Shown here piece after piece: positions 44,151-53,022 of a DNA stretch of 64,000 nucleotides (position 1 is the stretch's first letter; each line of letters starts with the position of its first letter). The stretch is from Streptomyces asiaticus. GTDB taxonomy: Bacteria; Actinomycetota; Actinomycetes; Streptomycetales; Streptomycetaceae. Below the pieces are notes generated by a model, which saw only the letters and a list, made by a program, of their open reading frames with translations, was not told the origin of the DNA and searched no databases. The DNA is taken from the NCBI RefSeq assembly GCF_018138715.1, contig NZ_JAGSHX010000006.1:7564001-7628000 (forward strand), read 5' to 3'. The position numbers and the translations under genes are program-made.

Positions 44151-47100
44151 TCAACCGCACGTCACCGTGACCGGTGTGTGCATGCTGCGCGGCGGGAGCT
44201 TCACGGTCAGAGTGCGGGCCGCGCTGTCGAAGCGGTAGCGGTCGGGGGACAGCCGGACCTTCCCCACCCGAACTGTGCTCGGAGCGGTGACACCGCGGAG
44301 GGAGACGGTCCACTGCCGGGTGGTGACCTGGCCGTGGAAGGTGCCGGCCGTGGGGCTGATCGTCAGTGTGCGCCGAGGACCGTTCTCCCGGTACCGGATC
44401 TTCGTGACGGCGCTGTGGCCGCGCCGGGTGGTGGTCCCGTTGTCCTCGTAGAGGGCGTAGGAGCCGGACGCGCCCGCGGTGACGGCGAGCGTGACCTTGG
44501 TGAGTGGAGCCTTGTCGTTGCCGGTGACGTTGTCCGTACGGGTCGGGACGACGGCTCCGGCACGCACGAACACCGGCATGGTGTCGAGGCCGGAGGTGAT
44601 GTTCTGGGTCGTGCCGCCCTCGTAGGTCCGTCCGGTGAAGTAGTCGGTCCACTGGCTGCCGGGCGGGAACCACACCGAGGTGGTGGCCGTGGCGCCGGGC
44701 GTGGTGACGGGGGCGACGAGCATGTCGGGGCCGTAGAAGTACTCGCTGCCGGACGTGGCGTACGCCTGGGGTTCATCGGGGTATTCCAGGTACGTCGGAC
44801 GGGTGACGGGGACACCGGTGGCGTTTGCCGTCTGCGCGAGCCCATAGGTGTAGGGCACCAGATTCTCGCGCAGGTTGAGGAACGCGTCCGCGGAGGCCCG
44901 GGCCGCGGCGCCGTACTGCCAGGGCAGCCGATCGCTGTGGTTGCTGTGCAGCCGGTCGATGGGCTGGAAGGTGCCGAGCTGGACCCAGCGGGCGTACATG
45001 TCGTCGGGGAGTTTGTACGTGGTCCGGGTCGTGCCGCCGGAGGTGTAGCGCTCCGAACCGGTCAGCCCCGTGGTGTCGTTGTGGCCGCCGATGTCGTGGC
45101 TGATCGCCGACATGCCGGTGGCGGCCGCCTCGCCGGGTGTGTAGCCGACCTCGGCCTTCAGGGTGCCCCAGGTGGAGGCGGTGTCGCCGGTGAAGTGGAC
45201 GGTGGTGCGCTTGTCGGCCCACGGCCCGGTGGGCAGCGCCTGCTGGCCGCTGTAGCCGCCCGCCTGCAGGGATCCGTAGGCCCGTGAGACGACGAATCCG
45301 CGGCCGATGGTCTTGTCGGCGTCGGCGGCGTACTGCTGGTTGATCCACGCGTCGGGGGTGACGCCGGGCAGCGATGACTGGGAGTTGTCGCAGCACCAGT
45401 CCGGCCACCAGAAGTCGTTGCCCTGCCCGCTCATGGTCCGGTGCAGATCCATGTACGCCTTCAGCTGGTCGGGGTCGCCCCAGTCGAAGGTGTAGCAGTC
45501 CCCGGGGCCGGCGTTCGCGGCGGAGGCGCAGCCGCCCTTGCGCAGCTTGCCCTTGGCCGTGGCCTGGGCCTGGGCGAACTGTGGGTCGCCGCTGAGGATG
45601 CTCGGATGGGTGTTGAGCGTGTTGTGCAGGCCCTGAGCGGCGGACCAGTCGAAGAACCCCTTCGGATCGGGGAACTTGGCCGTGTCCATCTCCCAGCCGC
45701 TCCAGGTGTTGGGCGACTTGAAGTCGGTGTCGGTCACCAGGACGTCCAGTGGCACGCCCTCGGCGCGGAAGGCGGGCAGGATCGTGTTCCGGTAGTCGGC
45801 GGCGGTGCGGTCGATGTACTCCGAGTACCACACGCCGTACGCCCACTGGGGAAGCAGTTTGGGCGGGCCGGTCAGGGTGGCGAGGTCGGACAGGGCCCGC
45901 TTGTAGGCGTGGCCGTAGCCGAAGACGTAGCCGTCCTGGTACGGCATACCGCCGCGCGAGGGGCGCTGGGTGACCTGGCGGGTGCCCGTGTCGTACAGCG
46001 CCGAGGAGGTGTCGTCGAGCAGGTACCAGCCGTCCTTGTAGAGCAGGCCGGGCGTGGTGGCCGGGGCGCCGTTGTCACCGTTGAGGCCGTCGAGGCTGCG
46101 GCGGTAGCCGCCGAGCGCCAGGTGGGGTTGCGGGGCGGCGGAGCCGGCCCCGGTGACGGAGACCGTGTCGAGGTTGACATGGCAGCTCACGGCGTCGGGA
46201 CAGCCGATGGTGATGTCGTTGGCTCCGGCCTTGAGGCCGATCGGGACCGAGGCGGTCCGCCAGGTGTCCCAGTCGCCGGTCGTGGGCAGCGACAGCGTCC
46301 GCGTGGCGCCCCCGGAGGACACCGTGGCGGTGCGGGTCTGGTAACGGCCGTCTCCCCCGGTGGCGTTGGCGTAGCGCACCTGCAGCGCATAGCTGCCGTC
46401 GGCCGGTACGCCGACCACATGGGCCGCCACACCGGCCCCCTGGTTCAGTTCCGCGACGAAGCCGCCGCCGGAATAGCCGCCGTGGTCACCGGCCATGGTC
46501 GCCGTGCCCGAGACGCGGTCGGCTTCGGCCTCACAGCCCACGCCGAACCGGCAGTCCGTGATCGCGGTCGCGGACGTGGGCGGGAAGGCACCGCCCTGGT
46601 TCACCAGGGCGACGCTGTCGATGTTGACGTTGCCGGAGTTCGTGGCGGTCCTCCCCAGCGTGATGGTGTGGTGGCCCGCGCCGAGTCGCACCGCGCTGCT
46701 CACCCGGCTCCACGTATCCCAGTCCGCGGTGGCCGGCAGGCTCACCGTTCGGGGCGCGCCGCCGTCCACCGACAACGTCAGCGTGCGCGTCGTGGTCTGG
46801 CCGTCACTCCCACGGGAGTTGGCGTAGCGGGTGTCGAACTGATATGTCCCCGGTATGGCGACGTCGACCTCGGCGACCAGGGAGTTGCCCGTCCCCTCGA
46901 AACCGGCCAGGAAACCGGAGCCCGTGTAGCCGCCGTGGTCCGTGGCGACGCCGAGCCCGCTGTGAGAGAGCTGCTCGGCCTCGCACAGGGCGCCCAGGGC
47001 ACAGGTGAGTCGCTGCCACGGGGTGGCGCCGACGGGTGATCCGCCGGCCGTCAGCCGCACGTCGAGGTTGCGGGCGTCGAACGGACCGGAACCCACCTGA

Positions 47101-47471
47101 TACCGCAGGGTGAGCGCACCCGTCCTGATGGTCAGCCAGCCGTCCTCCGTGCTCGAGGTGTACGAGGCCGGCGCGAACGCCGTGCGGCCGATCGCGTTGA
47201 ACGTCGCGCTGTCGGTGAACTTCCCGTCCTGCGCGTACTCCGTGCGGATCAGGGTCGGGGACAAGACCTGGAAGCGTGCGTTGCCGGACGTCACCGACGT
47301 GCCGAGGCGGCCGGTCGGTGAACCCGCCGACGCCTGCCCGGCACCGGTCACGGCCATGGCTGCCATACTGCTGACAAGAGCGACGACCGTGACACGTCGT
47401 CGCAGGAAGCGCAGGGCGTGTAACGCTGATCTTCTTCGCACGGACAGCTCCGTCCTCACGTGTGCCGACAT
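44151..47471 (-). CDS. Secreted glycoside hydrolase family 31 enzyme with two CBM35-like modules
   Basis: A 1106-residue exported enzyme. A signal peptide (hydrophobic core about 28-42, cleavage after ASA49) precedes two carbohydrate-binding modules (about 163-290 and 313-440), each opening CEAE and containing DHGGY(T/S)G. The GH31 barrel is about 500-880, with DVLVTDTDFKSPNTWSGWEM, WWPDWCCDNS (likely nucleophile region) and HFTGDTASTWGTL. Beta domains (DUF5110-like) end the protein. The family acts on alpha-glucosides or related alpha-linked sugars; specificity is open. Start ATG 47471 is preferred to 47543. Same strand as the GH76 and DeoR genes beyond the IS/toxin block. Confidence 0.87.
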   Translation of the reverse strand: MSAHVRTELSVRRRSALHALRFLRRRVTVVALVSSMAAMAVTGAGQASAGSPTGRLGTSVTSGNARFQVLSPTLIRTEYAQDGKFTDSATFNAIGRTAFAPASYTSSTEDGWLTIRTGALTLRYQVGSGPFDARNLDVRLTAGGSPVGATPWQRLTCALGALCEAEQLSHSGLGVATDHGGYTGSGFLAGFEGTGNSLVAEVDVAIPGTYQFDTRYANSRGSDGQTTTRTLTLSVDGGAPRTVSLPATADWDTWSRVSSAVRLGAGHHTITLGRTATNSGNVNIDSVALVNQGGAFPPTSATAITDCRFGVGCEAEADRVSGTATMAGDHGGYSGGGFVAELNQGAGVAAHVVGVPADGSYALQVRYANATGGDGRYQTRTATVSSGGATRTLSLPTTGDWDTWRTASVPIGLKAGANDITIGCPDAVSCHVNLDTVSVTGAGSAAPQPHLALGGYRRSLDGLNGDNGAPATTPGLLYKDGWYLLDDTSSALYDTGTRQVTQRPSRGGMPYQDGYVFGYGHAYKRALSDLATLTGPPKLLPQWAYGVWYSEYIDRTAADYRNTILPAFRAEGVPLDVLVTDTDFKSPNTWSGWEMDTAKFPDPKGFFDWSAAQGLHNTLNTHPSILSGDPQFAQAQATAKGKLRKGGCASAANAGPGDCYTFDWGDPDQLKAYMDLHRTMSGQGNDFWWPDWCCDNSQSSLPGVTPDAWINQQYAADADKTIGRGFVVSRAYGSLQAGGYSGQQALPTGPWADKRTTVHFTGDTASTWGTLKAEVGYTPGEAAATGMSAISHDIGGHNDTTGLTGSERYTSGGTTRTTYKLPDDMYARWVQLGTFQPIDRLHSNHSDRLPWQYGAAARASADAFLNLRENLVPYTYGLAQTANATGVPVTRPTYLEYPDEPQAYATSGSEYFYGPDMLVAPVTTPGATATTSVWFPPGSQWTDYFTGRTYEGGTTQNITSGLDTMPVFVRAGAVVPTRTDNVTGNDKAPLTKVTLAVTAGASGSYALYEDNGTTTRRGHSAVTKIRYRENGPRRTLTISPTAGTFHGQVTTRQWTVSLRGVTAPSTVRVGKVRLSPDRYRFDSAARTLTVKLPPRSMHTPVTVTCG

Positions 47472-47622
47472 CGTTGTCAGATGCGGCCCTTCGGGACCTG
47501 CGAACGATCGATCGTTGGAGAGTGCGCAGAGGAATGACAGCACATCCCCTCGCGACTGTCCATGACCTGTACCGCTCGAAAAGTCATCGTCGCAGGTGAG
47601 GGGGTGCAGTCAGTTCGCTGGG

Positions 47623-47832
47623 ATGATGCCTTCCGCGATCGTGTCCTCGCTGTACAAGGTGACCCGGAAGCTGCGCACTGTTCCGTCGGTACTCCTCCTT
47701 CACGGGACGGCGAAGGACGCGGAACTGCTGGTGCTGCGGCACGCGAATGCTGTCCTGCGCCGCCAGTTGGCCGGGCCGGTCCGCTACGAACCTGCCGACC
47801 GGTTCTGGTTCGCCGCCCTGTCCGGGCTGATA
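47623..47832 (+). pseudogene. Integrase-core transposase N-terminal fragment
   Basis: The frame MPSAIVSSLYKVTRKLRT...AKDAELLVLRHANAVLRRQL...RYEPADRFWFAALSGLI is the first 70 residues of an integrase-core transposase related to the one at 37406-38494. It stops at the inserted IS end at 47833. Confidence 0.72.
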
Positions 47833-48500
47833 CTGTCCCTGCCGAATACTTCATCCGTGCAGGTCATGCTGCGTGTTGGTATTCGTGGAGGATGCTGCCG
47901 AGGTGGTCGTGGCGGCGTATGTCCAGGCGGCTCAACTTGTCCGGATCGTTGATCGGTGTGGGTAGTGGGTGCAGCGGTCGGGCGTTGGCGATGCCCTGGT
48001 GGGGTCGGTGGGCGTTGTGGAACTGCCCGTACTTGTGCTGGGCGTGCAGGAGGTGGTGCTGGTTCCAGATCAAGGTCCGGTCCAGGAGTTCACGTCTGCG
48101 GGTCTGTACCCACCGTTCGATGAGCGGAGTTCATTCTCGGCATCTGGATGCCGCTGAGAACGACTGTGATCGATGCCGGCATCCTTGAGGATCTTCCAGA
48201 CGGTCGACGCGGCCACCTTCACATCCAGCACGAGCAGCTCACCGTGCAGACGCCTGTACCCCCACTGCGGATTTTCCCTCGCCAGACGCAGCACCAGAAT
48301 CCGGATGGAGCGCACCGTACGAGGTCGACCAGGTCGCTTGGGCCGCGATAACGCGGCATGGTGGCGTGTGACGAGGTCGCGATGCCAGCGCAGCACCGTG
48401 TCAGGACGCACGAGCAGCCGCGTACGCCGCAGGGTGGGTAGCGGAAGCCGGTGCAGCAGCGCCGCCAGGAACGCCCGGTCGCTTGAGCCCGGATCCACCG
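47833..48500 (-). pseudogene. Integrase-core IS remnant with internal deletion
   Basis: Begins with the 31-base terminus also found inverted at 3826-3856. The leftward C-terminal segment (WNQHHLLHAQHKYGQF...LHEYQHAA, 47864-48073) is joined after a central deletion to an N-terminal part (LAALLHRLPLPTLRRTRLL...KILKDAGID, about 48160-48500). The catalytic core is lost. Confidence 0.75.
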
Positions 48501-48615
48501 GCTTGATTCCCGGTTGATCGTTTCGGGGTCGTGCAGGCCGTGTTGGGGCTGAGTTGCGGATTCGGCATGGGGTGGCCGATGGTCTGCCCAGCTCTTCCAC
48601 TTTGTCCACAGGTCT

Positions 48616-49690
48616 CAAGGCGTCCTCGGCAAGCCGGCCGACGGCGTCACCGGCCTCACCCACATCGGTGCCCGCGAATACGACCCCGTCACGGGCCAAT
48701 TCCTCAGCCTCGACCCGCTCCTCACTCCCGACCAGGGGCAGTCCCTCAACGGCTACAGCTATGCCAACCAGAATCCGGTCACTGACTCGGACCCCACGGG
48801 CCTGTGCGTAGACCCCGGCAACGGGCACTGCATGCCGACCAACGGCGGAGACGCCGGTAAAGACGCCCCACCGGAGAACCACTACCCCAGCGGTGGTGGT
48901 TGGCACCATGGTGGCGGCGGCAGTGGCGGCGGTGGTGGGGGTGGGGGCACGGCGTCCACTTCGGCTTCCTACCCGACGCCCGCGCCGAGTCCCGGACCTC
49001 CACCTGTGCCCGGCCCTTATCACGATGAGAAAGCCGGCACGGGACTGTTCAGTGCCTTAAAACTGGCGGTGGACTTCTTCGGGCCGGACACATCGGAATG
49101 GAAGAAGTGCGGAGACTTCAAACTCTCCGGGTGTCTTTGGGCTGCGGCTGATCTGCCGGGCCCGGGGAAGGCCCTCAAGGGCGTCAAGATCTGGAAGAAG
49201 GCGCGGAAGGCCGAGAAGAAGGCTGACGATGCGGTCGACGCAGCCGAGAAGGCGGTCGAGAAGTGCCACAGCTTCACCGAAGAAACGCAAGTAGAGCTCG
49301 CAGACGGCGGCCACAGTGACATCAAGGATGTCAAGGTCGGCGATAAGGTTCTCGCCACCGATCCCGAAACCGGGAAGAGCGAGGCCCGCCCGGTCGTTGC
49401 GGCGATCGTCACCAATGATGACAAGGACTTCACCGACCTCACAGTGAAGACCGGTGACCGCCCCGCGTCGATCATCGCCACCGGCACCCACCCGTTCTGG
49501 GTAACGAGCGAGGCCCGCTGGGTGGACGCCGGCGACGTCATCACCGGCATGCGGCTCCGCACGGACAAGGGCGAGGCCGTGACGGTCACCTCCGTGCGCC
49601 ACTTCACGAAGCTGCAACGCACCTACGACCTCACAGTCAGCAGAATCCACACGTGCTCGCTGGCGCCACTCCGGTCCTCGTTCATAATTC
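48616..49690 (+). repeat. RHS cassette copy 3
   Basis: Same segment as 34140-35238 (RHS core end, linker, HINT), over 90 percent identical by eye. One base is missing near its start compared with copy 1, and HINT residue IATD-T is changed to IATG-T. Confidence 0.85.
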
Positions 49691-50000
49691 GACTTGTCGG
49701 CGTGATGCGCAGGGAAGATTCACGTCGGGTGAGAACGCGGACGCGGCTCGGGGGCGGTTGACTCACAAGAATTACCGAACCGCACTGGGGGACGGATACG
49801 ACTATGAAGTGACGCTTCCAAGCGGGCGCAGGCCTGACGCGATCGACTGGGAGAGCCGGGTGGTTCGCGAACTCAAATCCGACGCTCCTAGTAGCATGGC
49901 GACCGGACGTCGGCAGTTGAAGGGCTACGTCGAAGAACTTGAGGAGATGACTGGCCAGTCTTGGACCGGGCATCTGGACATCTACAAGAGGTTCGATTGA
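48616..50000 (+). pseudogene. Orphan RHS toxin cassette 3: HINT plus toxin tip 3, frameshifted
   Basis: The frame runs from the RHS core (KPADGVTGLTHIGAREYDPV) through linker and HINT to IHTCSLA. There a small deletion near 49650 shifts the frame. The last HINT residues and the tip (LAGATPVLVHNSTCRRDAQGR ... ending HLDIYKRFD at 50000) are in another frame. The tip (about 100 residues) has RRPDAIDWESRVVRELKSD, read in parts, an Asp plus E-x-K pattern of PD-(D/E)XK nuclease-like toxins. No start or export signal is present. The Asp-to-Gly change in the HINT block and the frameshift indicate a decaying silent cassette. Confidence 0.75.
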
Positions 50001-50464
50001 CTGTGCAGAGTACAGTAGTCCGAGTCATCGGTGAAGCGGTCAAACCACTAGGATTCCAACGACATGGCCACAGTTGGTATCGAGTCACATCGAATCTGTA
50101 TGCGGTGATCAATGTTCAAAAGTCCAGGTGGGATGAGTCGTGCTACGTCAACATCGCCTTCTCGCCCGCCAGCCAAGCCGAGAATTCGTGGCTGCCTGAA
50201 TCAAAGTGTCAAGTTCGATTCAGGCTGGACTCTCTCAAATCCGTTACCCCCGAGGGGCTCCTTCTTCTGGGGGCGGATTCTGGGCGAGGGGTCACTGAGG
50301 TTGAATTCCGATCTTCCCTTGCGGAGAAGATCGGAGCACCTGTCGCTCTATTCATGAGCGGAATTACCGGGTTGGGTGATTTGAAGGATGCCTTGGGTTC
50401 TGCTGTGCCGGAGAGAGTATTCGTGCATCGGGAAATGCGCTCACTGCTGGACTCAACTGGTTAG
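49997..50464 (+). CDS. DUF4304-like immunity protein for toxin tip 3
   Basis: A 155-residue protein (TTG start overlapping the tip 3 stop; GTG 50003 is an alternative). The N-terminal pattern VKPLGFQRHGHSWYR...VINVQKSRW followed by YVNIAFSP is that of DUF4304-type proteins, often found as immunity partners. Low GC compared with the flanks and the TTGA overlap with the toxin frame support a toxin/immunity pair. The frame is intact although its toxin is broken. Confidence 0.7.
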   Translation: MTVQSTVVRVIGEAVKPLGFQRHGHSWYRVTSNLYAVINVQKSRWDESCYVNIAFSPASQAENSWLPESKCQVRFRLDSLKSVTPEGLLLLGADSGRGVTEVEFRSSLAEKIGAPVALFMSGITGLGDLKDALGSAVPERVFVHREMRSLLDSTG

Positions 50465-50483
50465 CGTCCCTGATTAAGAGTAT

Positions 50484-50548
50484 GTCTCACGTGGCGCCAG
50501 GTTGATGCGGCATGATGTTGCGTTATGGGTGTTGGTCTGTCGCGGGCC
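50484..50548 (-). repeat. Fragment of the IS5 element found at 19869-20742
   Basis: About 65 bases almost identical to the mirrored right end of that element (GTTGATGCGGCATGATGTTG), including the start of its transposase. No other part of the element is here. Confidence 0.75.
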
Positions 50549-50615
50549 TTGACCCTTGATCCTGGACACACGAGACACTGGATCCTGAGGATCTGAGAAC
50601 GGACATCTCGTGGTC

Positions 50616-50915
50616 ATGAAGAACTATCCGCCGCAGTTCAAGGCGGACGCGGCCGCGCTGTACCAGTCGCGGCCCGAGGCGACGATCCGACAGGTCGCCG
50701 CCGATCTGGGGAGCAATCCCGAGACCCTGCGGAACTGGGTCCGGGCAGCCGGCGCGAGCCGGCCTCGGGGACGCCGGGCGGAGGTGCCGACCGAGCCACC
50801 GACGCCGTTGGAGGAGGAGAACGCAGCCCTGCGCAAGAAGGTCCGTGAGCTGGAGGAGGAACGCGAGATCCTGCGCAAGGCGGCGAAGTATTTCGCCGGA
50901 GAGACGCGCTGGTGA
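50616..50915 (+). CDS. IS3-family orfA (HTH protein)
   Basis: A 99-residue IS3 OrfA: HTH_8-type domain (MKNYPPQFKADAAALYQSR, IRQVAADLGSNPETLRNWVR) followed by a leucine-zipper coiled coil (LEEENAALRKKVRELEEE). The start is ATG 50616. OrfB begins in the overlapping frame at 50912. In IS3 elements OrfA binds the ends and OrfAB is made by frameshifting; no slippery run is evident at this overlap. Confidence 0.82.
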   Translation: MKNYPPQFKADAAALYQSRPEATIRQVAADLGSNPETLRNWVRAAGASRPRGRRAEVPTEPPTPLEEENAALRKKVRELEEEREILRKAAKYFAGETRW

Positions 50916-51667
50916 ACCGCTTCCAGTTCGTTGCCGACCACCACCACCGCCGCTACGGCGTGAAGCGGCTGTGCACCATCCTCGGCATCGCCCGCTTCAG
51001 CTTCTACTACTGGCGCCGCACGGCCGCGGACCGGGCCGCCCGGCAGGCAGCCGACGCCCGCCTCGCCGCCCGGATACGGGCCGTGCACCGCGAGTCGGAC
51101 GGCACCTACGGCGTCCCCAGGATCACCGCCGAACTGCGCGAAGCGGGCGAGCGCATCAACCACAAGCGGATCGCGCCTGTGATGCGGAGCATCGGCCTGG
51201 CAGGCGTGCGGCTGCGTCGCAGGCACCGCACCACCGTTGCGGGACCGGCCGCGGCGAAGGCCCCGGACCTCATCGGCCGCGACTTCACGGCAAGCGAGCC
51301 GAACACGAAGTACGTAGGCGACATTACCTATCTCCCGCTGGACGGCGGGAAGTTCCTCTACCTGGCCACCGTCATCGACCTCGCCTCACGCCGCCTGGCC
51401 GGCTGGGCCATCGCGGACCACATGCGCACCGACCTCGTCATCGACGCCCTGACCGCCGCCGAACGGACCCGCGGCAGCCTCGCCGGGGCGGTCATGCACA
51501 CCGACCACGGGGCCCAGTACACCAGCCGGGCCTTCGCCGACGCCTGCCGCCAGGCCGGCGTCCGCCAGTCCATGAGCGCGATCGGCAGCTCGGCGGACAA
51601 CGCGCTTGCCGAGTCCTTCAACGCGACGTTCAAACGCGAGACGCTTCAGTGCACCCCATTTCCCTGA
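50912..51667 (+). pseudogene. IS3-family orfB transposase, 3-prime truncated
   Basis: The integrase core is present: YVGDITYLPLDGG (Asp), VMHTDHGAQYTS (Asp), and ADNALAESFNATFK (Glu). After KRETLQ the family-typical last 40-50 residues are missing. The sequence turns into unrelated DNA at about 51650, so the right IS end is also absent. It is probably inactive. Confidence 0.8.
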
Positions 51668-51697
51668 CTCGGGGTGGAATTAGTAGCTCTAATGGTT

Positions 51698-51733
51698 AAC
51701 TGGTGCAGCGACTTGATTGTCGCTGCACCAGTT
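51698..51733. terminator. Perfect 15-bp hairpin before the barstar-like gene
   Basis: AACTGGTGCAGCGAC and its exact mirror around TTGATT. It lies between the IS3 truncation point and the barstar-like pseudogene. Confidence 0.6.
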
Positions 51734-51751
51734 CCGGTTTGGGGACTAGAC

Positions 51752-52514
51752 ATGGCTGGCGAACTGCCGGTAGCGGGAAAGGTGGATTTTCCGCTGTACG
51801 TGGTATCGGATGAAGAGTCCGGAGGGGTGCTTGTTGCGGCTGAAGGAGTAGAGGGTTTTTTGTCGACCCGGAAGAAGGGTTACCGGAAGTGGCCTTCCTG
51901 AGGGCCCATGAGGTCGAGAAGGGTAGGCGGAGGGCCGAAGATACAGTGATGGCGGTCATGAATCGTCAACGAGAGAAGATTGGTGAGTACTTCATTGGTC
52001 GGGTTGTGCTCGGCGATACGGGCGTAGAGGAGCCAGGCGGAAATATTTCGAGAGTCGCTTACCGGTTCTTTGGTAATGGTTGCGAGTATCCCGAAGCTGA
52101 GAGAATTTGGCTGCGTTGGGCATCAGGGATCGCCCTGGAGAAGGGTGAATGGCTTCGGTGGCCGGCGAACTATCAGGGCGCATGGCTGCACGTCGTTCAG
52201 AATTCCTGGTTCGCTACGAACCGTAGGGCTGCTCGCTATGAGTGGAAGAGGTTGTCCACTTGGATGGTGGACAAATTTCGACGAAATCGGGGTTCTACTG
52301 CGCATTGGGTGAGGCGGTAAATGGCCCGGGCGGTTACTTTGGATCGAATCTTGACGCTCTCGCGGACTGTATTTCTTCGAGTTTCGGCGAGGGGCCCCCG
52401 GCGAGGATTGTTTGGCGGAACTTTCAGGCGTCTCAAGAATCTTTTGATCACGCCTTCCTGGATTCGATTGTGGGACTAATGCGCGAATTCCGCGTAGATC
52501 TCGCCACTTGCTGA
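51752..52514 (+). pseudogene. Barstar-family immunity protein, two frameshifts
   Basis: Three frames read in order give one protein of about 250 residues. Frame 1 from ATG 51752 encodes LPVAGKVDFPLYVVSDEESG...GVEGFL. Frame 2 (about 51889-52230) encodes EKIGEYFIGRVVLGDTG ... AWLHVVQNSWFATNRRAARY. Frame 3 (52242-52514) encodes VVHLDGGQISTKSGFYCALG, GGYFGSNLDALADCI and FRVDLATC. The last part is a clear barstar domain; barstar inhibits barnase-type RNases. Frame breaks near 51890 and 52235 make it non-functional, unless the last 90 residues are made from GTG 52242. It is the relic of a further toxin/immunity cassette. Confidence 0.75.
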
Positions 52515-52542
52515 CTTTGGGGGCGTGTGCCCGAGTAAATAT

Positions 52543-52575
52543 GACGCCCCGCCAGATGGCATCTGGCGGGGCGTC
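52543..52575 (+). terminator. Terminator after the barstar relic
   Basis: Perfect 15-base stem GACGCCCCGCCAGAT / ATCTGGCGGGGCGTC with loop GGC. Confidence 0.85.
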
Positions 52576-52584
52576 TGGGTGGGG

Positions 52585-52608
52585 TGACGGCAGTAGTTGA
52601 CGGCAACG
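52585..52608. repeat. 24-base repeat, copy 2
   Basis: Differs from 35985-36008 at one base and has the same placement ten bases after an immunity-gene terminator. Confidence 0.75.
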
Positions 52609-53022
52609 TCAGCGGACGGTGGCTCAAGGGGAAGCTTCAACCTCGACTTCCTCCGCAAGCGCGTACTCCTCACGCCCTGACCCGACTGCGTCACAAGATC
52701 AGCGCCAGAGCCGAATTACCTGACGTCGAACCCGCCCAAAGTGGGGAATTCCATGACCGTCGACACTACGAGTTGACCGGGCAATTCCTCAGCTGAATTC
52801 TTCACGTGACAGCAACGACCGGCGGCCCGGACCGCCGCTCTGGAACCGGTCGGCCGACGACGCCCTGTCCGGTGGACTGGCCCGCCACGACCACTCCTCG
52901 ACAGCACCACCGTCGTCAAAGGCCGTTGCCTGTCGGCCTTGGCGGCGGTCCTCCGCTTGAGCGCCCCGCGCTGCCGCCCGCAGGGGGGCGTGGCGCGGGG
53001 CGCACCTTGGCGGGATCGCGGG
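52609..53022. other. Gene-free spacer with debris
   Basis: A short frame ending FNLDFLRKRVLLTP and another ending HYELTGQFLS look like tails of lost genes. No complete gene is visible. Confidence 0.35.
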
